In this document: piece after piece, positions 35,900 to 44,530 of the stretch
How the letters are laid out: each line of letters opens with the position of its first letter
Position numbering within the stretch: the stretch's first letter is position 1
Assembly: GCA_002013415.1 (NCBI GenBank)
Contig: MAEX01000013.1
Span: 1-64,000, forward strand
Direction: 5' to 3'
Source of the DNA: Mycobacterium sp. D16Q14
GTDB lineage: Bacteria > Actinomycetota > Actinomycetes > Mycobacteriales > Mycobacteriaceae
Length of the DNA stretch: 64,000 bases
Program-made: the position numbers and the translations under genes
The notes under the pieces: model-generated
Seen by the model: only the letters and a program-made list of their open reading frames with translations
The model's database searches: none
What the model was told of the DNA's origin: nothing

Positions 35900-36391
35900 A
35901 TGCGTACCCTGCCCATCCTTGGCGCTATGACCAGCGCGGTCGCCGCCGTCATGCTCGCGGGTGTGGCATCTGCCGACCCGGACACCCCGAATCCGCTTGA
36001 CCCGTCCGGGCTTCCGAACGTCAACGGGTTTACCGCGGTATCGCCGTTGGAATACAGCATCATGGCGGACACGGCCTACGGTTTCACGATCCCCGGCGGG
36101 ATCTCATGTCTGATCAAGCGCGCCGACGCCAGCTACGGCTGCAGTGGCCCGCTGCCCGGGGCACCGAACGGGGCGAACCTCGTCAGCGGCAGTACCGCTC
36201 CCGGTTTCGCCAGCACCGATCGGCCGATCTACGGCATCGGCGGTGAATCCTTCAAGCCCTTGCCTCCGGGGCATCGCCTGAGTTACCGCGAGGTCAGCTG
36301 CGGCCTGGACGGTGCTGGCACGCTGACCTGTGTCAACAACCGCTGGCAGAACGGCTTCGTGGTCGGTCCGGGCGGCAGCTACACCACCTAG
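35900..36391 (+). CDS. Small secreted protein
   Basis: 163 aa from ATG 35900; the longer frame starts within the reductase gene. The N-terminus is a Sec signal peptide (MRTLPILGAMTSAVAAVMLAGVASA, cleavage after ASA in outline). The mature part has two Cys pairs (SCLIKR and YGCSG; SCGLDG and TCVNN), likely disulphides, and Gly/Pro-rich loops. Such proteins are common and uncharacterised in mycobacteria. It is probably exported to the cell envelope. Confidence 0.8.
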   Translation: MRTLPILGAMTSAVAAVMLAGVASADPDTPNPLDPSGLPNVNGFTAVSPLEYSIMADTAYGFTIPGGISCLIKRADASYGCSGPLPGAPNGANLVSGSTAPGFASTDRPIYGIGGESFKPLPPGHRLSYREVSCGLDGAGTLTCVNNRWQNGFVVGPGGSYTT

Positions 36392-36411
36392 TGGCCCGTT
36401 AGATTGGTGGC

Positions 36412-37224
36412 ATGCGCTTTGGGAACTTGCTGATCGCCGCCGTGTGCGGCATCGTCCTCGTCGGTTGCGATCGGGGAGAAGCAGCCAGAGATACGCCTAC
36501 TCGGGAATCCAGCAGCGCGTCAGAGCCGGCCTCGACCACCCCGACCGTGACGATCGATCCGGCTGCGGAGTCCGCGTGCCCCAAACACGGCGGTCGATGG
36601 GACGCCAGCCAGGGCTGCGTCATCGACGAGGTCACGCCACAGGCCACGCAACACCTGCTCATCCCCGTCCAGTGGGATTCGTCGTTCCCTGAGCTGCAGA
36701 AGGCGGTTGACGAGCTGGTGGTGGATATCCGCGCCAAATTCCGCACGTCCGTCGAGCGTGCCGGAGCTCCGCCCGTAGGCAAGCAGTGGGCGCTCAACGT
36801 CACCTTTGACGCGTACCAGGGTAAAGGTGTGCATCCGACCGATGGAGTCCGGTTCTCCATCAGTGAGTCGCTCGGCGGCTATCACCCGGGATTCGCGTTT
36901 CGCACCGTCACCTTCGACCGCATCACGAAACAGGCCGTCACGCTGGGGTCGCTGCTGATCGATCTCGCGGCGGCGCTGCCCAAGATCTCCGCGCTGGTCC
37001 GCAGCGATCTGCGCGCGCAACTCGGCGGTGTGGGCACCGAATTCGTGGACACCGGAACAGTTCCGGAGGCCGGGAACTTTAAGAACCTCTCCCTGGACGG
37101 CGACGCGCTGCTGTTCTCCTTCGAGCCCTACCAGGTCGCGGCGTATGCCGAGGGGCCGATGCAGAGCCGGGTAGCGCTGTCCGAGCTGCGTGATGTGGTG
37201 AAGCCCGAGTACTTGCCGGCCTGA
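36412..37224 (+). CDS. Putative lipoprotein with DUF3298-like domain
   Basis: 270 aa. The lipoprotein signal is short: MRFGNLLIAAVCGIVLVGC with the lipobox VLVGC. A Ser/Thr-rich linker follows, then a domain containing GYHPGFAFRTVTFDRITKQAVTLGSLL in outline, which is the DUF3298/RsiV-type pattern (the DxxTG...LxDL region of secreted anti-sigma-factor-like and immunogenic proteins). It starts 20 bases after the previous secreted protein. Its stop abuts the stop of gpsA with no gap. Surface-anchored; ligand unknown. Confidence 0.8.
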   Translation: MRFGNLLIAAVCGIVLVGCDRGEAARDTPTRESSSASEPASTTPTVTIDPAAESACPKHGGRWDASQGCVIDEVTPQATQHLLIPVQWDSSFPELQKAVDELVVDIRAKFRTSVERAGAPPVGKQWALNVTFDAYQGKGVHPTDGVRFSISESLGGYHPGFAFRTVTFDRITKQAVTLGSLLIDLAAALPKISALVRSDLRAQLGGVGTEFVDTGTVPEAGNFKNLSLDGDALLFSFEPYQVAAYAEGPMQSRVALSELRDVVKPEYLPA

Positions 37225-38247
37225 TCAGAATCCGGTGCCGTGCACCTCATGGCCGGGCGTCGCCGCCATGAGCCCGCGGTAGGCCTGCTCCACCGTGGAG
37301 CCGTGGTTGATCACCCCGTCAACCTCGCGGGCGATCGGCATGTGGATGCCGTACTCGTCGGCGAGCGTCATCACCACCGACGAGGCTTTCACGCCCTCAG
37401 CCACCTGATTCATCGCCTGGATGATCTCGTCGATGGTCTTGCCCTTGCCGATTTCCTCACCCACGTGCCGGTTGCGGCTGCTGGGGCTGGTGCAGGTGAC
37501 GATGAGGTCGCCCAGGCCCGCCAGGCCCGGGAACGTCTCGGGGTTACCGCCCATGGCCACACCGAGTTTGGTCATCTCCCGCAGGGCCCGCGCGATCACC
37601 ATGGCGCGGGTGTTCTCGCCGATCCCGATCGCATAACCCATACCGCTCGCGATGGCAAAGACGTTCTTGAGCGCGCCCGCCATCTCCACACCGACCACGT
37701 CGTTGGTGCTGTACACGCGAAAACGTGAGGTGCGGAAGAGCTCTCCGAGACGCGCTGCCTGGTGCTGATCGGGCATCGCGACAACACCGGCGGCCGCATA
37801 CCCGCGGGCTACCTCCTTGGCGATGTTGGGCCCGGCCAGGATGCCCGCCGGGTGCCCGGGCAGAACTTCCTCGATGATCTGCGACATCCGCATCCGGGAC
37901 CCCTGTTCGAGGCCCTTGACCAGCGAGACGATTGGCACCCACGGGCGCAGCGATTGCCCGATTTCGGTGAGCACCTCGCGAAAGCTGTGCGAGGGAACCC
38001 CCATGATCACCACGTCGGCCTGCTCGATGGCCTCGTGCAGGTCCGAGGTGGCGCGCAGGCTTTCGGTGAGCTCGACCTCGTCGGTGAGATATCGCGAATT
38101 GCGGTGCCGTTCATTGATGTCCGCCACGGTCTCCGGCGAGCGCGCCCACTGCAGGGTAGGGCTGCGACGCGCGACAATCGACGCCACAGTGGTGCCCCAG
38201 GATCCGCCCCCGAGGACGACGACTTGTGGTTCACGAAGTGCTGCCAT
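37225..38247 (-). CDS. gpsA: Glycerol-3-phosphate dehydrogenase [NAD(P)+]
   Basis: 340 aa from ATG 38247; the frame continues upstream without support. VLGGGSWGTTVAS binds NAD(P); GVPSHSFREVL, LVKGLEQGS, LAGPNIAKEVARGYAA and the catalytic Lys in MAGALKNVFAIASG are all GpsA signatures. It reduces dihydroxyacetone phosphate to sn-glycerol 3-phosphate for phospholipid synthesis. In M. tuberculosis the equivalent (Rv0564c) also follows htpX. It is divergent from the luciferase-like gene. Confidence 0.96.
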   Translation of the reverse strand: MAALREPQVVVLGGGSWGTTVASIVARRSPTLQWARSPETVADINERHRNSRYLTDEVELTESLRATSDLHEAIEQADVVIMGVPSHSFREVLTEIGQSLRPWVPIVSLVKGLEQGSRMRMSQIIEEVLPGHPAGILAGPNIAKEVARGYAAAGVVAMPDQHQAARLGELFRTSRFRVYSTNDVVGVEMAGALKNVFAIASGMGYAIGIGENTRAMVIARALREMTKLGVAMGGNPETFPGLAGLGDLIVTCTSPSSRNRHVGEEIGKGKTIDEIIQAMNQVAEGVKASSVVMTLADEYGIHMPIAREVDGVINHGSTVEQAYRGLMAATPGHEVHGTGF

Positions 38248-38296
38248 GCCCGCCAGGGTATGGGCCCGGTGCGCCTCGAATATGGACTTCGGCAAT

Positions 38297-39331
38297 ATGA
38301 GTGCGGTGCTGATCGATGTAACGCTCACGACCGGGTTGACCGCCATGGCTGCCGACGCTGCCGAGGCCGAGGGTGCCGGGTACTCCGGTATCTGGACGTT
38401 CGAGGGAGCGCACGACCCCTTCTTGCCGCTGTTGCTGGCCGCCGAGCACACGAAGGAGGTCACCCTGGGCACCTCGATCGCGGTAGCGTTCGCGCGAAAT
38501 CCGATGCTGCTCGCCAATATTGGCTGGGACCTGCAGGCATACTCGAATGGGCGATTCATCCTTGGGCTCGGCACGCAGATCAAACCCCACATCACCCGCC
38601 GGTTCGGCATGCCGTGGAGTAGTCCCGCCGCGAGGATGCGGGACATGGTGCTGGCCGTGCGCGCCATCTGGCAGTCCTGGCAGGAGCGTGGCCGCCTGGA
38701 TTATCGCGGCGAGTTCTACCAGAACACCCTCATGACGCCGATGTTCATGCCCGATCCGGGTGAGGTGAGCGCCTTTGGCCCGCCACCTATCTGGCTGGCC
38801 GGTGTCGGTAGCGGGATGACCGAGGTGGCTGGCGAGGTCGCGGACGGATTCCTGTCGCACCCGTTCTGTACACCCGAGTACCTCGCGCAGGTCACCCTTC
38901 CGACGTTGGCGCGGGGCGCGGAGAAATCCGGAAAGACGCTCGCCGACATTCACATCCATCACTCGCCGATGATCATCATCGGGCGTGATGATGCGGAGCT
39001 GGCCAGCGCCCGCGCGGCGGTGCGCAAGCAGCTCGCCTTTTACGGGTCCACACCCGCCTACTGGCCGATCCTGGAATTGCACGGCCGGGCTGAGGTTGGG
39101 CCGAAACTGAAAGAGCTGTCCAAACAAGGCGAATGGGATGCGATGACCAGCCTGATCGACGACGAGTTCGTCGATACCGCGGCCGTTACCGTGACCGACG
39201 TCGTGCAGGGCGCACGTGAATTACAGGCCTGCTACGGCGTTCTGGTGCACCGATTGGGTTTCAACACCCCGTACCGGCCCTACCGCGCATTGCTGGCCGA
39301 GCTGCTTCGAGAGTGCGCGCAGGCCCGCTAG
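38297..39331 (+). CDS. F420-dependent luciferase-like protein (TIGR03617 type)
   Basis: 344 aa from ATG 38297; ATG 38282 would add five residues, and neither has a clear ribosome site. It is a luciferase-like monooxygenase TIM barrel: GYSGIWTFEGAHDPFLPL, LGTSIAVAFARNPM, GRFILGLGTQIKPHITRRFGMPW in outline, and PPIWLAGVGSGM. These are features of the actinobacterial group that uses coenzyme F420. Substrate unknown. Its last four bases overlap the convergent LysE gene. Confidence 0.85.
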   Translation: MSAVLIDVTLTTGLTAMAADAAEAEGAGYSGIWTFEGAHDPFLPLLLAAEHTKEVTLGTSIAVAFARNPMLLANIGWDLQAYSNGRFILGLGTQIKPHITRRFGMPWSSPAARMRDMVLAVRAIWQSWQERGRLDYRGEFYQNTLMTPMFMPDPGEVSAFGPPPIWLAGVGSGMTEVAGEVADGFLSHPFCTPEYLAQVTLPTLARGAEKSGKTLADIHIHHSPMIIIGRDDAELASARAAVRKQLAFYGSTPAYWPILELHGRAEVGPKLKELSKQGEWDAMTSLIDDEFVDTAAVTVTDVVQGARELQACYGVLVHRLGFNTPYRPYRALLAELLRECAQAR

Positions 39332-39966
39332 GCGTGGGTTCCGGAGATCGCCACCCCGGCGCCCAGCCCGACGATCATGAATCCGCCGGTGGCCCCGACC
39401 GCCTCAAGACGCTTGGGGGAGCGTGCGAACCAGTTGCGTGCGGTGCCCGCCAGCACCGCCCACAGGCTGTCCGAGGCGAGCGCGATCAGTACGAAGATGC
39501 CACCGAACACCGCGATTTGCACCGGTATCGACCCCGCCGCGGGATCGGCGAACTGGGGGAGTACCGCCGCGAAGAACAGTGCCGTCTTGGGGTTCGTCAT
39601 ACCGACGACGAAGCCCTGCCGGAACACACGTTGCGTACCGACCGCGGGATGCTGCGCGTTCAACGCGTCGATGAGCGACTTACGGTTCCGGATCGCCTGT
39701 ACGCCAAGGTAGATCAGGTAGGCGGCGCCGACGAGCTTCACCACCGTCAGTGCCCAGGCGGACGCGGCCAGGAGTGCGCCCAGCCCGGCAGTTGTCAGCA
39801 CCAGCGGCACCATCGTGCCGGTGGTGTTGCCGAGCACCGTGACCAGACCCGACTTGCGCCCCAGGCTCAACGAGCGGCCGACCGCAAACAGCACGCTGGG
39901 CCCGGGGATCACGATGATGGCGTAGGCCGCGATCGTGAAACCGATCAGATGCGTTGGAGAGATCAC
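39328..39966 (-). CDS. LysE-family translocator
   Basis: A 212-aa membrane protein with six hydrophobic segments. The N-terminus has IVIPGPSVLFAVGRSLSLGRKSG, the RhtB/LysE signature (PGP...G...G...G), followed by the second conserved part, LGVQAIRNRK and FRQGFVVGMTNPKTALFFAAVLPQF in outline. Family members export amino acids or homoserine lactone-like compounds. It sits between two convergent units and begins 12 bp after the YajQ stop on the same strand, so it may be co-transcribed with yajQ. Confidence 0.92.
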   Translation of the reverse strand: MISPTHLIGFTIAAYAIIVIPGPSVLFAVGRSLSLGRKSGLVTVLGNTTGTMVPLVLTTAGLGALLAASAWALTVVKLVGAAYLIYLGVQAIRNRKSLIDALNAQHPAVGTQRVFRQGFVVGMTNPKTALFFAAVLPQFADPAAGSIPVQIAVFGGIFVLIALASDSLWAVLAGTARNWFARSPKRLEAVGATGGFMIVGLGAGVAISGTHA

Positions 39967-39978
39967 CGGACCATCGTC

Positions 39979-40470
39979 TTACCGATAGTTGACAAACTGC
40001 AACGCAATATCGAGATCGGAGCCCTTCAACAGGGCCTGAACGGCCTGCAGGTCGTCGCGCTTCTTGCTCGACACCCGGATTTCCTCGCCCTGTACCTGCG
40101 ACTTGACGCCCTTGGGGCCCTCGTCGCGGATGATCTTGTTGATCTTCTTGGCGTTCTCGGCGTCGATGCCCTGCTTGAGGGTTCCGGTGAGCCGGTAAGT
40201 CTTGCCACTGGGGGCGGGGTCGCCCGCATCGAAGGCCTTCATGCTGATGTCCCGACGGATCAGCTTCTCCTTGAAGACGTCGACGGCCGCCTTCAGGCGC
40301 TCCTCGGTGGAGCTCACCAGCTCGATGGCCTCGTCACCCTTCCAGGCGATGGTGGTGTCGGTCCCACGGAAGTCGAATCGGGTGGCCAGTTCCTTGGCCG
40401 CCTGGTTCAGCGCGTTGTCGACCTCCTGACGGTCGATCTTGCTCACGATGTCGAATGATGAATCCGCCAT
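39979..40470 (-). CDS. yajQ: YajQ-family nucleotide-binding protein
   Basis: A 163-aa UPF0234 protein. It begins [21 protein letters not shown], then [14 protein letters not shown], and has QEIR-like [17 protein letters not shown] and the C-terminal ALQFVNYR, all fixed features of YajQ. Relatives bind cyclic di-GMP or tRNA and, in some bacteria, affect virulence genes. In M. tuberculosis the equivalent is Rv0566c, also next to tRNA-Tyr. There is no known catalytic residue. Confidence 0.95.
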   Translation of the reverse strand: MADSSFDIVSKIDRQEVDNALNQAAKELATRFDFRGTDTTIAWKGDEAIELVSSTEERLKAAVDVFKEKLIRRDISMKAFDAGDPAPSGKTYRLTGTLKQGIDAENAKKINKIIRDEGPKGVKSQVQGEEIRVSSKKRDDLQAVQALLKGSDLDIALQFVNYR

Positions 40471-40561
40471 GACTGCTCCCTCTTTCTGGTCCTCGTATGT
40501 TCCGTATCCAGTCGGTTTGCGTTAGCCCGACCCTATCGTTGTATCCTGCATCGTCTGATAA

Positions 40562-40644
40562 GGCGGGTTGCCCGAGCGGCCAATGGGAGCGGACTGTAAA
40601 TCCGTCGGCTTACGCCTACGCAGGTTCGAATCCTGCACCCGCCA
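40562..40644 (+). tRNA. tRNA-Tyr (GTA)
   Basis: The acceptor arms GGCGGGT and ACCCGCC pair, with A as discriminator. The anticodon GTA is at 40596-40598 in the loop CTGTAAA. A long variable arm (class II), GGTTCGAATCC T arm and the D arm are present. CCA is not encoded. tRNA-Tyr genes are common integration sites; accessory genes follow directly. Confidence 0.97.
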
Positions 40645-40650
40645 CAGCAC

Positions 40651-40676
40651 TCAGGCCCCCTCTCGAGGGGGCCTGA
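40651..40676 (+). terminator. Rho-independent terminator after tRNA-Tyr
   Basis: TCAGGCCCCCTC and GAGGGGGCCTGA are perfect 12-bp arms with a two-base loop, followed within a few bases by GTTTT (40681-40685). It lies seven bases past the tRNA. Confidence 0.85.
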
Positions 40677-40822
40677 GGTCGTTTTAGGGGGTCTGGATCG
40701 TACGCAGTAGGTCTGCGAAGCGGTGTCGAGGGCGGTTGCAACGGCGTCCAGATCGTCGGGGATGGGCGCCCCGTACGGGCCCAAGGTCCCTCCGGTAGCT
40801 CTCTTATGGAGGGGCTGTGTCA

Positions 40823-40839
40823 CCCCCCCCCCCCCCCCC
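40823..40839. repeat. Homopolymer of 17 C
   Basis: An uninterrupted run of C, preceded by CA and followed by GAATCT. Such tracts change length by slippage. It lies about 240 bp upstream of the Pro/Gln-rich gene. The length in a finished assembly may be uncertain. Confidence 0.8.
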
Positions 40840-40847
40840 GAATCTGA

Positions 40848-40896
40848 GGTGCCGCCCTCGACCTTGGGGGTTCTGGAGAACGAAGAGGGCGGCACC
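40848..40896. repeat. Perfect 12-bp inverted repeat
   Basis: GGTGCCGCCCTC (40848-40859) and GAGGGCGGCACC (40885-40896) are exact reverse complements with a 25-nt loop. It begins eight bases after the C17 tract. No U tract follows, so it may be a structured leader, a terminator of the mycobacterial type, or a recombination-related dyad. Confidence 0.7.
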
Positions 40897-41079
40897 AGCG
40901 ACGATCTTGACCGATTGCTGGTCGAATCACGCAATAGTGCGCGACATTCGCGGCCAGCGGAGATCTCTAGCCGTTTCAGCAAACTAGTTTCCTCTGGACA
41001 ATCTCGGTTTTAGTGTGAGAGAGTCCGATCGCGGCTACCCACGGCCGCCTGTGGGGATTTGTGTGGAGGGGCTCATATC

Positions 41080-42591
41080 TTGGTCATCAAGCATCGTCGG
41101 CTGATGTCTTCGGGTTTGCGTAGGACTCTGGCAGTGACGGCACTAGCGGCTGTAATCGTTGGTGGAGTCAAGGTGGCTGGCGACTACACGACTCCAGGTA
41201 GCGGCTTCTCCACGATCGCCACAGGCGCAGCCGACCCCACTGGGCCCACGGGAGGCCCCAGCGGTCCAGGTGGGATGAACGGCTCCCAGTTCCAGCCCCC
41301 CGGCCTACCGCCACAGATGCCCGACTATCAGGGAGGCGTCAATCAGCCACCACTAGACCAAAACTCGGGAATCTCCATCTACAACACGGGATCACCTGGC
41401 GCCCAGCAGGTTCCAGGCCAGCAAGGCGCACAGCAGCCGCAGCAAGGCTGGGATCAGCCTGCCCACGGCACGCAGATTCCGGACTACTCCACTGCGCCTG
41501 GGTACACCCAGGGTCCTGGGCAGCCGAACCCTAATTACCAAGCGCCGCAGCAGCAGGCCCCACAGCAAGGTCAGCAGTCGCCGCAACAGGGCAACCAGAG
41601 TGGCCAAAATCAGCAGCCCCAACAAGCGAATCAGAATCAGGAGTCGCAGCAGCAACAGTCGCAAAACCAGCAAGACCAAGGCGATCAGCAGCGCCAGCAG
41701 AAGTGCGAAGCCATCCAGGAGGACATGGCGATCGACTCGGCGTTGCAGTTGCTCGACTCCATGAGCCAGGTGGGCGAGGTGGCTCAGCAGATAGCCCAAA
41801 TAGCCGAAATGATCTTGCCGAAGGGCGGTGGAGGCGGACTCGGCCCGGATGGAAGTCGCAAGCCCGGGCGACTGCCGATCACGCCATTTGAGTGCTCTTA
41901 CTGCCCACCAGACAAGCCCGTGAAGCCCAAGCCGGATAACCAGCCGGCGATGACGCCGGATACCAAACCGGACAACAAGCCTGTTCCCACGCAGGACAAC
42001 AAACCGGAGCCGACTAAAGCGGACAAGCCGAAAGATAAGTCGGATGACCAGCTACTCGAAGACGTATGTGACGTCCTAAAGACGCCGTTCGGTGGTCTGG
42101 TGTGCGAGGGCATCAAACGGCTGATCTGCTTCCCTAGCGACCCAAATTGCAAGGGCCCCGTGCCGATCTGCTTTAAGAAGGGCACTGCCGCCCTGACGCC
42201 TGACCTGATCGCGCAGAGGCAGAAGTACATTGATCTTGGCAATGATTTGATTGAGCGCAATCAGGCCCTCGGCAGTGAGGTTTGGCGGCGAATAGGTACG
42301 AGATCATTTTGGGATGCCAGAGGTAGGAGGGAGGCGGAGGCGGCCAAGAAGGCTAACCCCGGCGCATACGCCGGTGGGTTAGTCGGTGGCCACGGGCCGG
42401 ACCTTTTATGGGAAGGGTTAAAGGATGATGACCGACTCGTCTTCCCCATGGATAAATCGCTCAACAGCTCGATTGGATCGCAACAGAAAATATATAAATG
42501 GGGTTATGTTGTTACCGAATTCCAGCCAGGCAATTGGGTTACGACCGCCAACGGCGCGGAAAGGTGCATTGCAGAAGTTGCGATGCGTTAG
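41080..42591 (+). CDS. Pro/Gln-rich exported protein, possible polymorphic toxin
   Basis: 503 aa from TTG 41080, supported by GAGGGG eight bases upstream; ATG 41104 is an alternative. Layout: an N-terminal hydrophobic segment (LAVTALAAVIVGGV) that is a signal or anchor; residues about 45-215 low-complexity, rich in Pro, Gln and Asn; a helical middle part; a Lys/Pro/Asp-repeat linker (DKPVKPKPDN, DTKPDNKPVPT); a Cys-containing segment; and a compact C-terminal domain of about 110 residues with GGHGPDLLWEGLKDDDRL and NSSIGSQQK. An exported stalk plus a terminal compact domain is the layout of polymorphic toxins. I cannot name the domain, so this is inference. Small genes follow on the same strand. 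Confidence 0.7.
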   Translation: MVIKHRRLMSSGLRRTLAVTALAAVIVGGVKVAGDYTTPGSGFSTIATGAADPTGPTGGPSGPGGMNGSQFQPPGLPPQMPDYQGGVNQPPLDQNSGISIYNTGSPGAQQVPGQQGAQQPQQGWDQPAHGTQIPDYSTAPGYTQGPGQPNPNYQAPQQQAPQQGQQSPQQGNQSGQNQQPQQANQNQESQQQQSQNQQDQGDQQRQQKCEAIQEDMAIDSALQLLDSMSQVGEVAQQIAQIAEMILPKGGGGGLGPDGSRKPGRLPITPFECSYCPPDKPVKPKPDNQPAMTPDTKPDNKPVPTQDNKPEPTKADKPKDKSDDQLLEDVCDVLKTPFGGLVCEGIKRLICFPSDPNCKGPVPICFKKGTAALTPDLIAQRQKYIDLGNDLIERNQALGSEVWRRIGTRSFWDARGRREAEAAKKANPGAYAGGLVGGHGPDLLWEGLKDDDRLVFPMDKSLNSSIGSQQKIYKWGYVVTEFQPGNWVTTANGAERCIAEVAMR

Positions 42592-42600
42592 AAGATTCTG

Positions 42601-43122
42601 GTGAATAGAGGGCAAGTGGCTGAGTTTATAGCGAAGTATCGAAAAACACTTACATCACTGATAGTGGTGGCGGCGGTTGTGGTTGCGGCGGTGTTGGGGT
42701 ACGTTTTCGGCGTGAAAGACTCAGACGCCGCAAACGATGACACCCAGGTCCGTGCCGTCATCGAACAGTATATCGATGCTATGAATAACGGCGACCTGAA
42801 GAAAATCAAGTCGCTGTCCATTGGGGAGGCGAAAGACGAACTTACTCCCGGATTTAACGCGGGCGGCCGGGGAGTGTATCCCGAGAAGATCATAGCCAGA
42901 ATCCAAAAACACGGCCCTATTCATATAGTCAGGCTTAATATATTGGCGCGCGGCGAGCAGGTATACGTTGCAGAACTATATACCGAGTTCGCCGATCAGA
43001 AAACTGAAGTTTACTTTGACCCCGCTGCTGCCGTGAGATTCAGCATGTTCCGGTTGCAAGGAAAATGGAAAGTCATGGGAATCGATAAATATGTCGATTA
43101 CAACGGTGTCGGCGAAGAGTAA
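42601..43122 (+). CDS. Membrane-anchored NTF2-like protein
   Basis: A 173-aa protein starting at GTG 42601, nine bases past the preceding stop. One membrane helix (TSLIVVAAVVVAAVLGYVFG, residues about 18-38) is followed by an NTF2/DUF4878-like domain: VRAVIEQYIDAMNNGDLKKIKSL at its start and a GKWKVMGIDKYVD end. Similar mycobacterial proteins sit at the cell envelope next to transport or secreted proteins. The base composition is more AT-rich than its surroundings, which fits acquired DNA. It is likely co-transcribed with the Pro/Gln-rich protein. Confidence 0.75.
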   Translation: MNRGQVAEFIAKYRKTLTSLIVVAAVVVAAVLGYVFGVKDSDAANDDTQVRAVIEQYIDAMNNGDLKKIKSLSIGEAKDELTPGFNAGGRGVYPEKIIARIQKHGPIHIVRLNILARGEQVYVAELYTEFADQKTEVYFDPAAAVRFSMFRLQGKWKVMGIDKYVDYNGVGEE

Positions 43123-43126
43123 GGTC

Positions 43127-43696
43127 ATGACCTTCAAGGCGATTGCTGCAATGACATTAGTTGTTGCCGTGGTAGCGGGCTGTCAAGATTCAAATAAGCC
43201 CGCGACAGCATCTACAAATGCGGCGCCGCCGGCAGAAACGAACTTCGCCTCCATCCCGGGCGAGTTCGCATCGCCCGCCGCCACGACGCAGGCCGGGGCC
43301 GAAGAGGCTCCGATAGGTGCGTGTGTGAAAGTGACCGGCAAGCCATGGGAAGCTGGCATGCGCCCAGCCGATTGTGGCGGGCCGGATGCGACGCATCGAG
43401 TCATTCAGCGCGTCACCACCCCGGACGAATGCGTGTCTGACATTGACCGACGCTTCTACCAGAACACGGCCGCGGGTGAATGGACCGCCTGCCTAGATAT
43501 CTATTGGGCCTTCACAGATTGTCTGAGCATCACCGATGCCGGTACTCGCCGAGTTTCCTGCGTCGACCAATCATTCCCAACACGCGTACGCGCGACGAAG
43601 GTGGTCCTCGATACCAGTACCGCTGATATGTGTCCCGAAGGTGGATACGACCACCCGGAGCGCCAGTTCACTATCTGCACGGAGACTCAGAAGTAG
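43127..43696 (+). CDS. Putative lipoprotein
   Basis: 189 aa from ATG 43127; the frame opens at 43091 inside the previous gene. The N-terminus (AIAAMTLVVAVVAGC) has a lipobox VVAGC at residue 19 or so, followed by an Ala/Thr-rich linker and a domain with six or more Cys (GACVKV, ADCGG, DECVSD, TACLDIYW, TDCLS, SCVDQ), probably disulphide-linked, similar in style to LppU-type lipoproteins. It is the third gene of the small operon after the Pro/Gln-rich protein. Function unknown; a partner for the exported protein would fit. Confidence 0.75.
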   Translation: MTFKAIAAMTLVVAVVAGCQDSNKPATASTNAAPPAETNFASIPGEFASPAATTQAGAEEAPIGACVKVTGKPWEAGMRPADCGGPDATHRVIQRVTTPDECVSDIDRRFYQNTAAGEWTACLDIYWAFTDCLSITDAGTRRVSCVDQSFPTRVRATKVVLDTSTADMCPEGGYDHPERQFTICTETQK

Positions 43697-43710
43697 ACCC
43701 GTAACAAGCC

Positions 43711-43908
43711 ATGAAGTCGAAGCCAAGACTGCCGATCGCCCTGATAGGGGTTGGGTCTGTTCTGATGATCACTGGATCCATCGTGGGCCTGGTTTCGGGA
43801 TCGCCGTTCCTCCTCGTGGGTATGACGGGGTTCGTAGGCGCAATGTGCCTGGCCATATCGATGTATCTCTATCGTCAACTGGATGGGCCGCCAAGCGACG
43901 ACAGTTAG
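43711..43908 (+). CDS. Small two-helix membrane protein
   Basis: 65 aa. Two hydrophobic segments (LPIALIGVGSVLMITGSIVGL and LLVGMTGFVGAMCLAISMYL in outline) with a short Gly-Ser-Pro turn and a charged tail. It starts 14 bases after the lipoprotein stop on the same strand and may end the operon. No family recognised. Confidence 0.55.
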   Translation: MKSKPRLPIALIGVGSVLMITGSIVGLVSGSPFLLVGMTGFVGAMCLAISMYLYRQLDGPPSDDS

Positions 43909-44143
43909 CTTCTGTTGTCACATCCCAGATCTAGCGTCTGGGCTGTGGTCGCCCTGGACCGTCTGCGTGGCTCACAGGCCGTCGGCAAGGGTGGCGTTTC
44001 ATACACGCCCCTTCGGCAACCTGCGTACCCGCTGAGGTCGTGCAGGTCCACGATTTGATAGTCAAAACCGGTGGTCCTTCAAGTCGGCGAAAGATGAACT
44101 GCTGCAAGCCTGCCCAGCTGGATCCTCAAATCCCAAGCTGTAG

Positions 44144-44362
44144 CTAGCCACGCCCGTCTACGTCGATTGGGTTGCCATCCTCGTCAATCGGCCAGAGTGG
44201 TCGCGGCACTGCGCGCTCTGCCTGCAACCGGGCATTTAACGAATCGGGATCGCCGGTGGCGAGTCTTCCCAGGGCGGGACCCCAAGCCTTGCGACTCCTG
44301 GAGACCACGTAGAGACTCACGCCGATGATGAGAAACGCGATGAGCGTCACGAGTGCGGCCAC
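44144..44362 (-). CDS. Small membrane protein
   Basis: 72 aa. An N-terminal helix (LVTLIAFLIIGVSLYVVS) is followed by an RSRKAWGPALGRL basic stretch and an acidic tail ending in DEDGNPIDVDGRG. It is transcribed against its neighbours. The composition is protein-like, and the membrane helix is followed by positive charges, so the tail should be cytoplasmic. The region 43909-44143 beside it shows nothing. Function unknown. Confidence 0.5.
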   Translation of the reverse strand: MAALVTLIAFLIIGVSLYVVSRSRKAWGPALGRLATGDPDSLNARLQAERAVPRPLWPIDEDGNPIDVDGRG

Positions 44363-44530
44363 ACCCCAACATATCTTCTGGTGCGCCTAGCGACTTGCTA
44401 TACCTAGGGCTCAGCGTTCGGGGTGTGGTCGCCTTCCATGCTGACGAGAGTTCACCACCAGGCCGATGGAGTGCCGTATGCCAAGCACCGGGTAGGACGT
44501 CACCGATATGCCGAATGAGGGTGGGCATCG

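Larger units (their letters stand above)
40645..41079. other. 435-bp gap after tRNA-Tyr
   Basis: It holds the tRNA terminator, a C17 homopolymer and a strong hairpin, listed separately. Frames run across it on both strands but contain the homopolymer or the tRNA itself, so they are not trusted. I saw no repeat of the tRNA 3-prime end that would mark an attachment site. Confidence 0.6.

Noticed and set aside
40533..40982. Leftward frame of about 150 codons across tRNA-Tyr
   Set aside because: Its end is a translation of the tRNA itself and its middle is the translated homopolymer, so it is not a gene.
40723..41013. Rightward frame through the C17 tract
   Set aside because: The Pro run comes from the homopolymer, and the remaining residues are low in complexity; no ribosome site.
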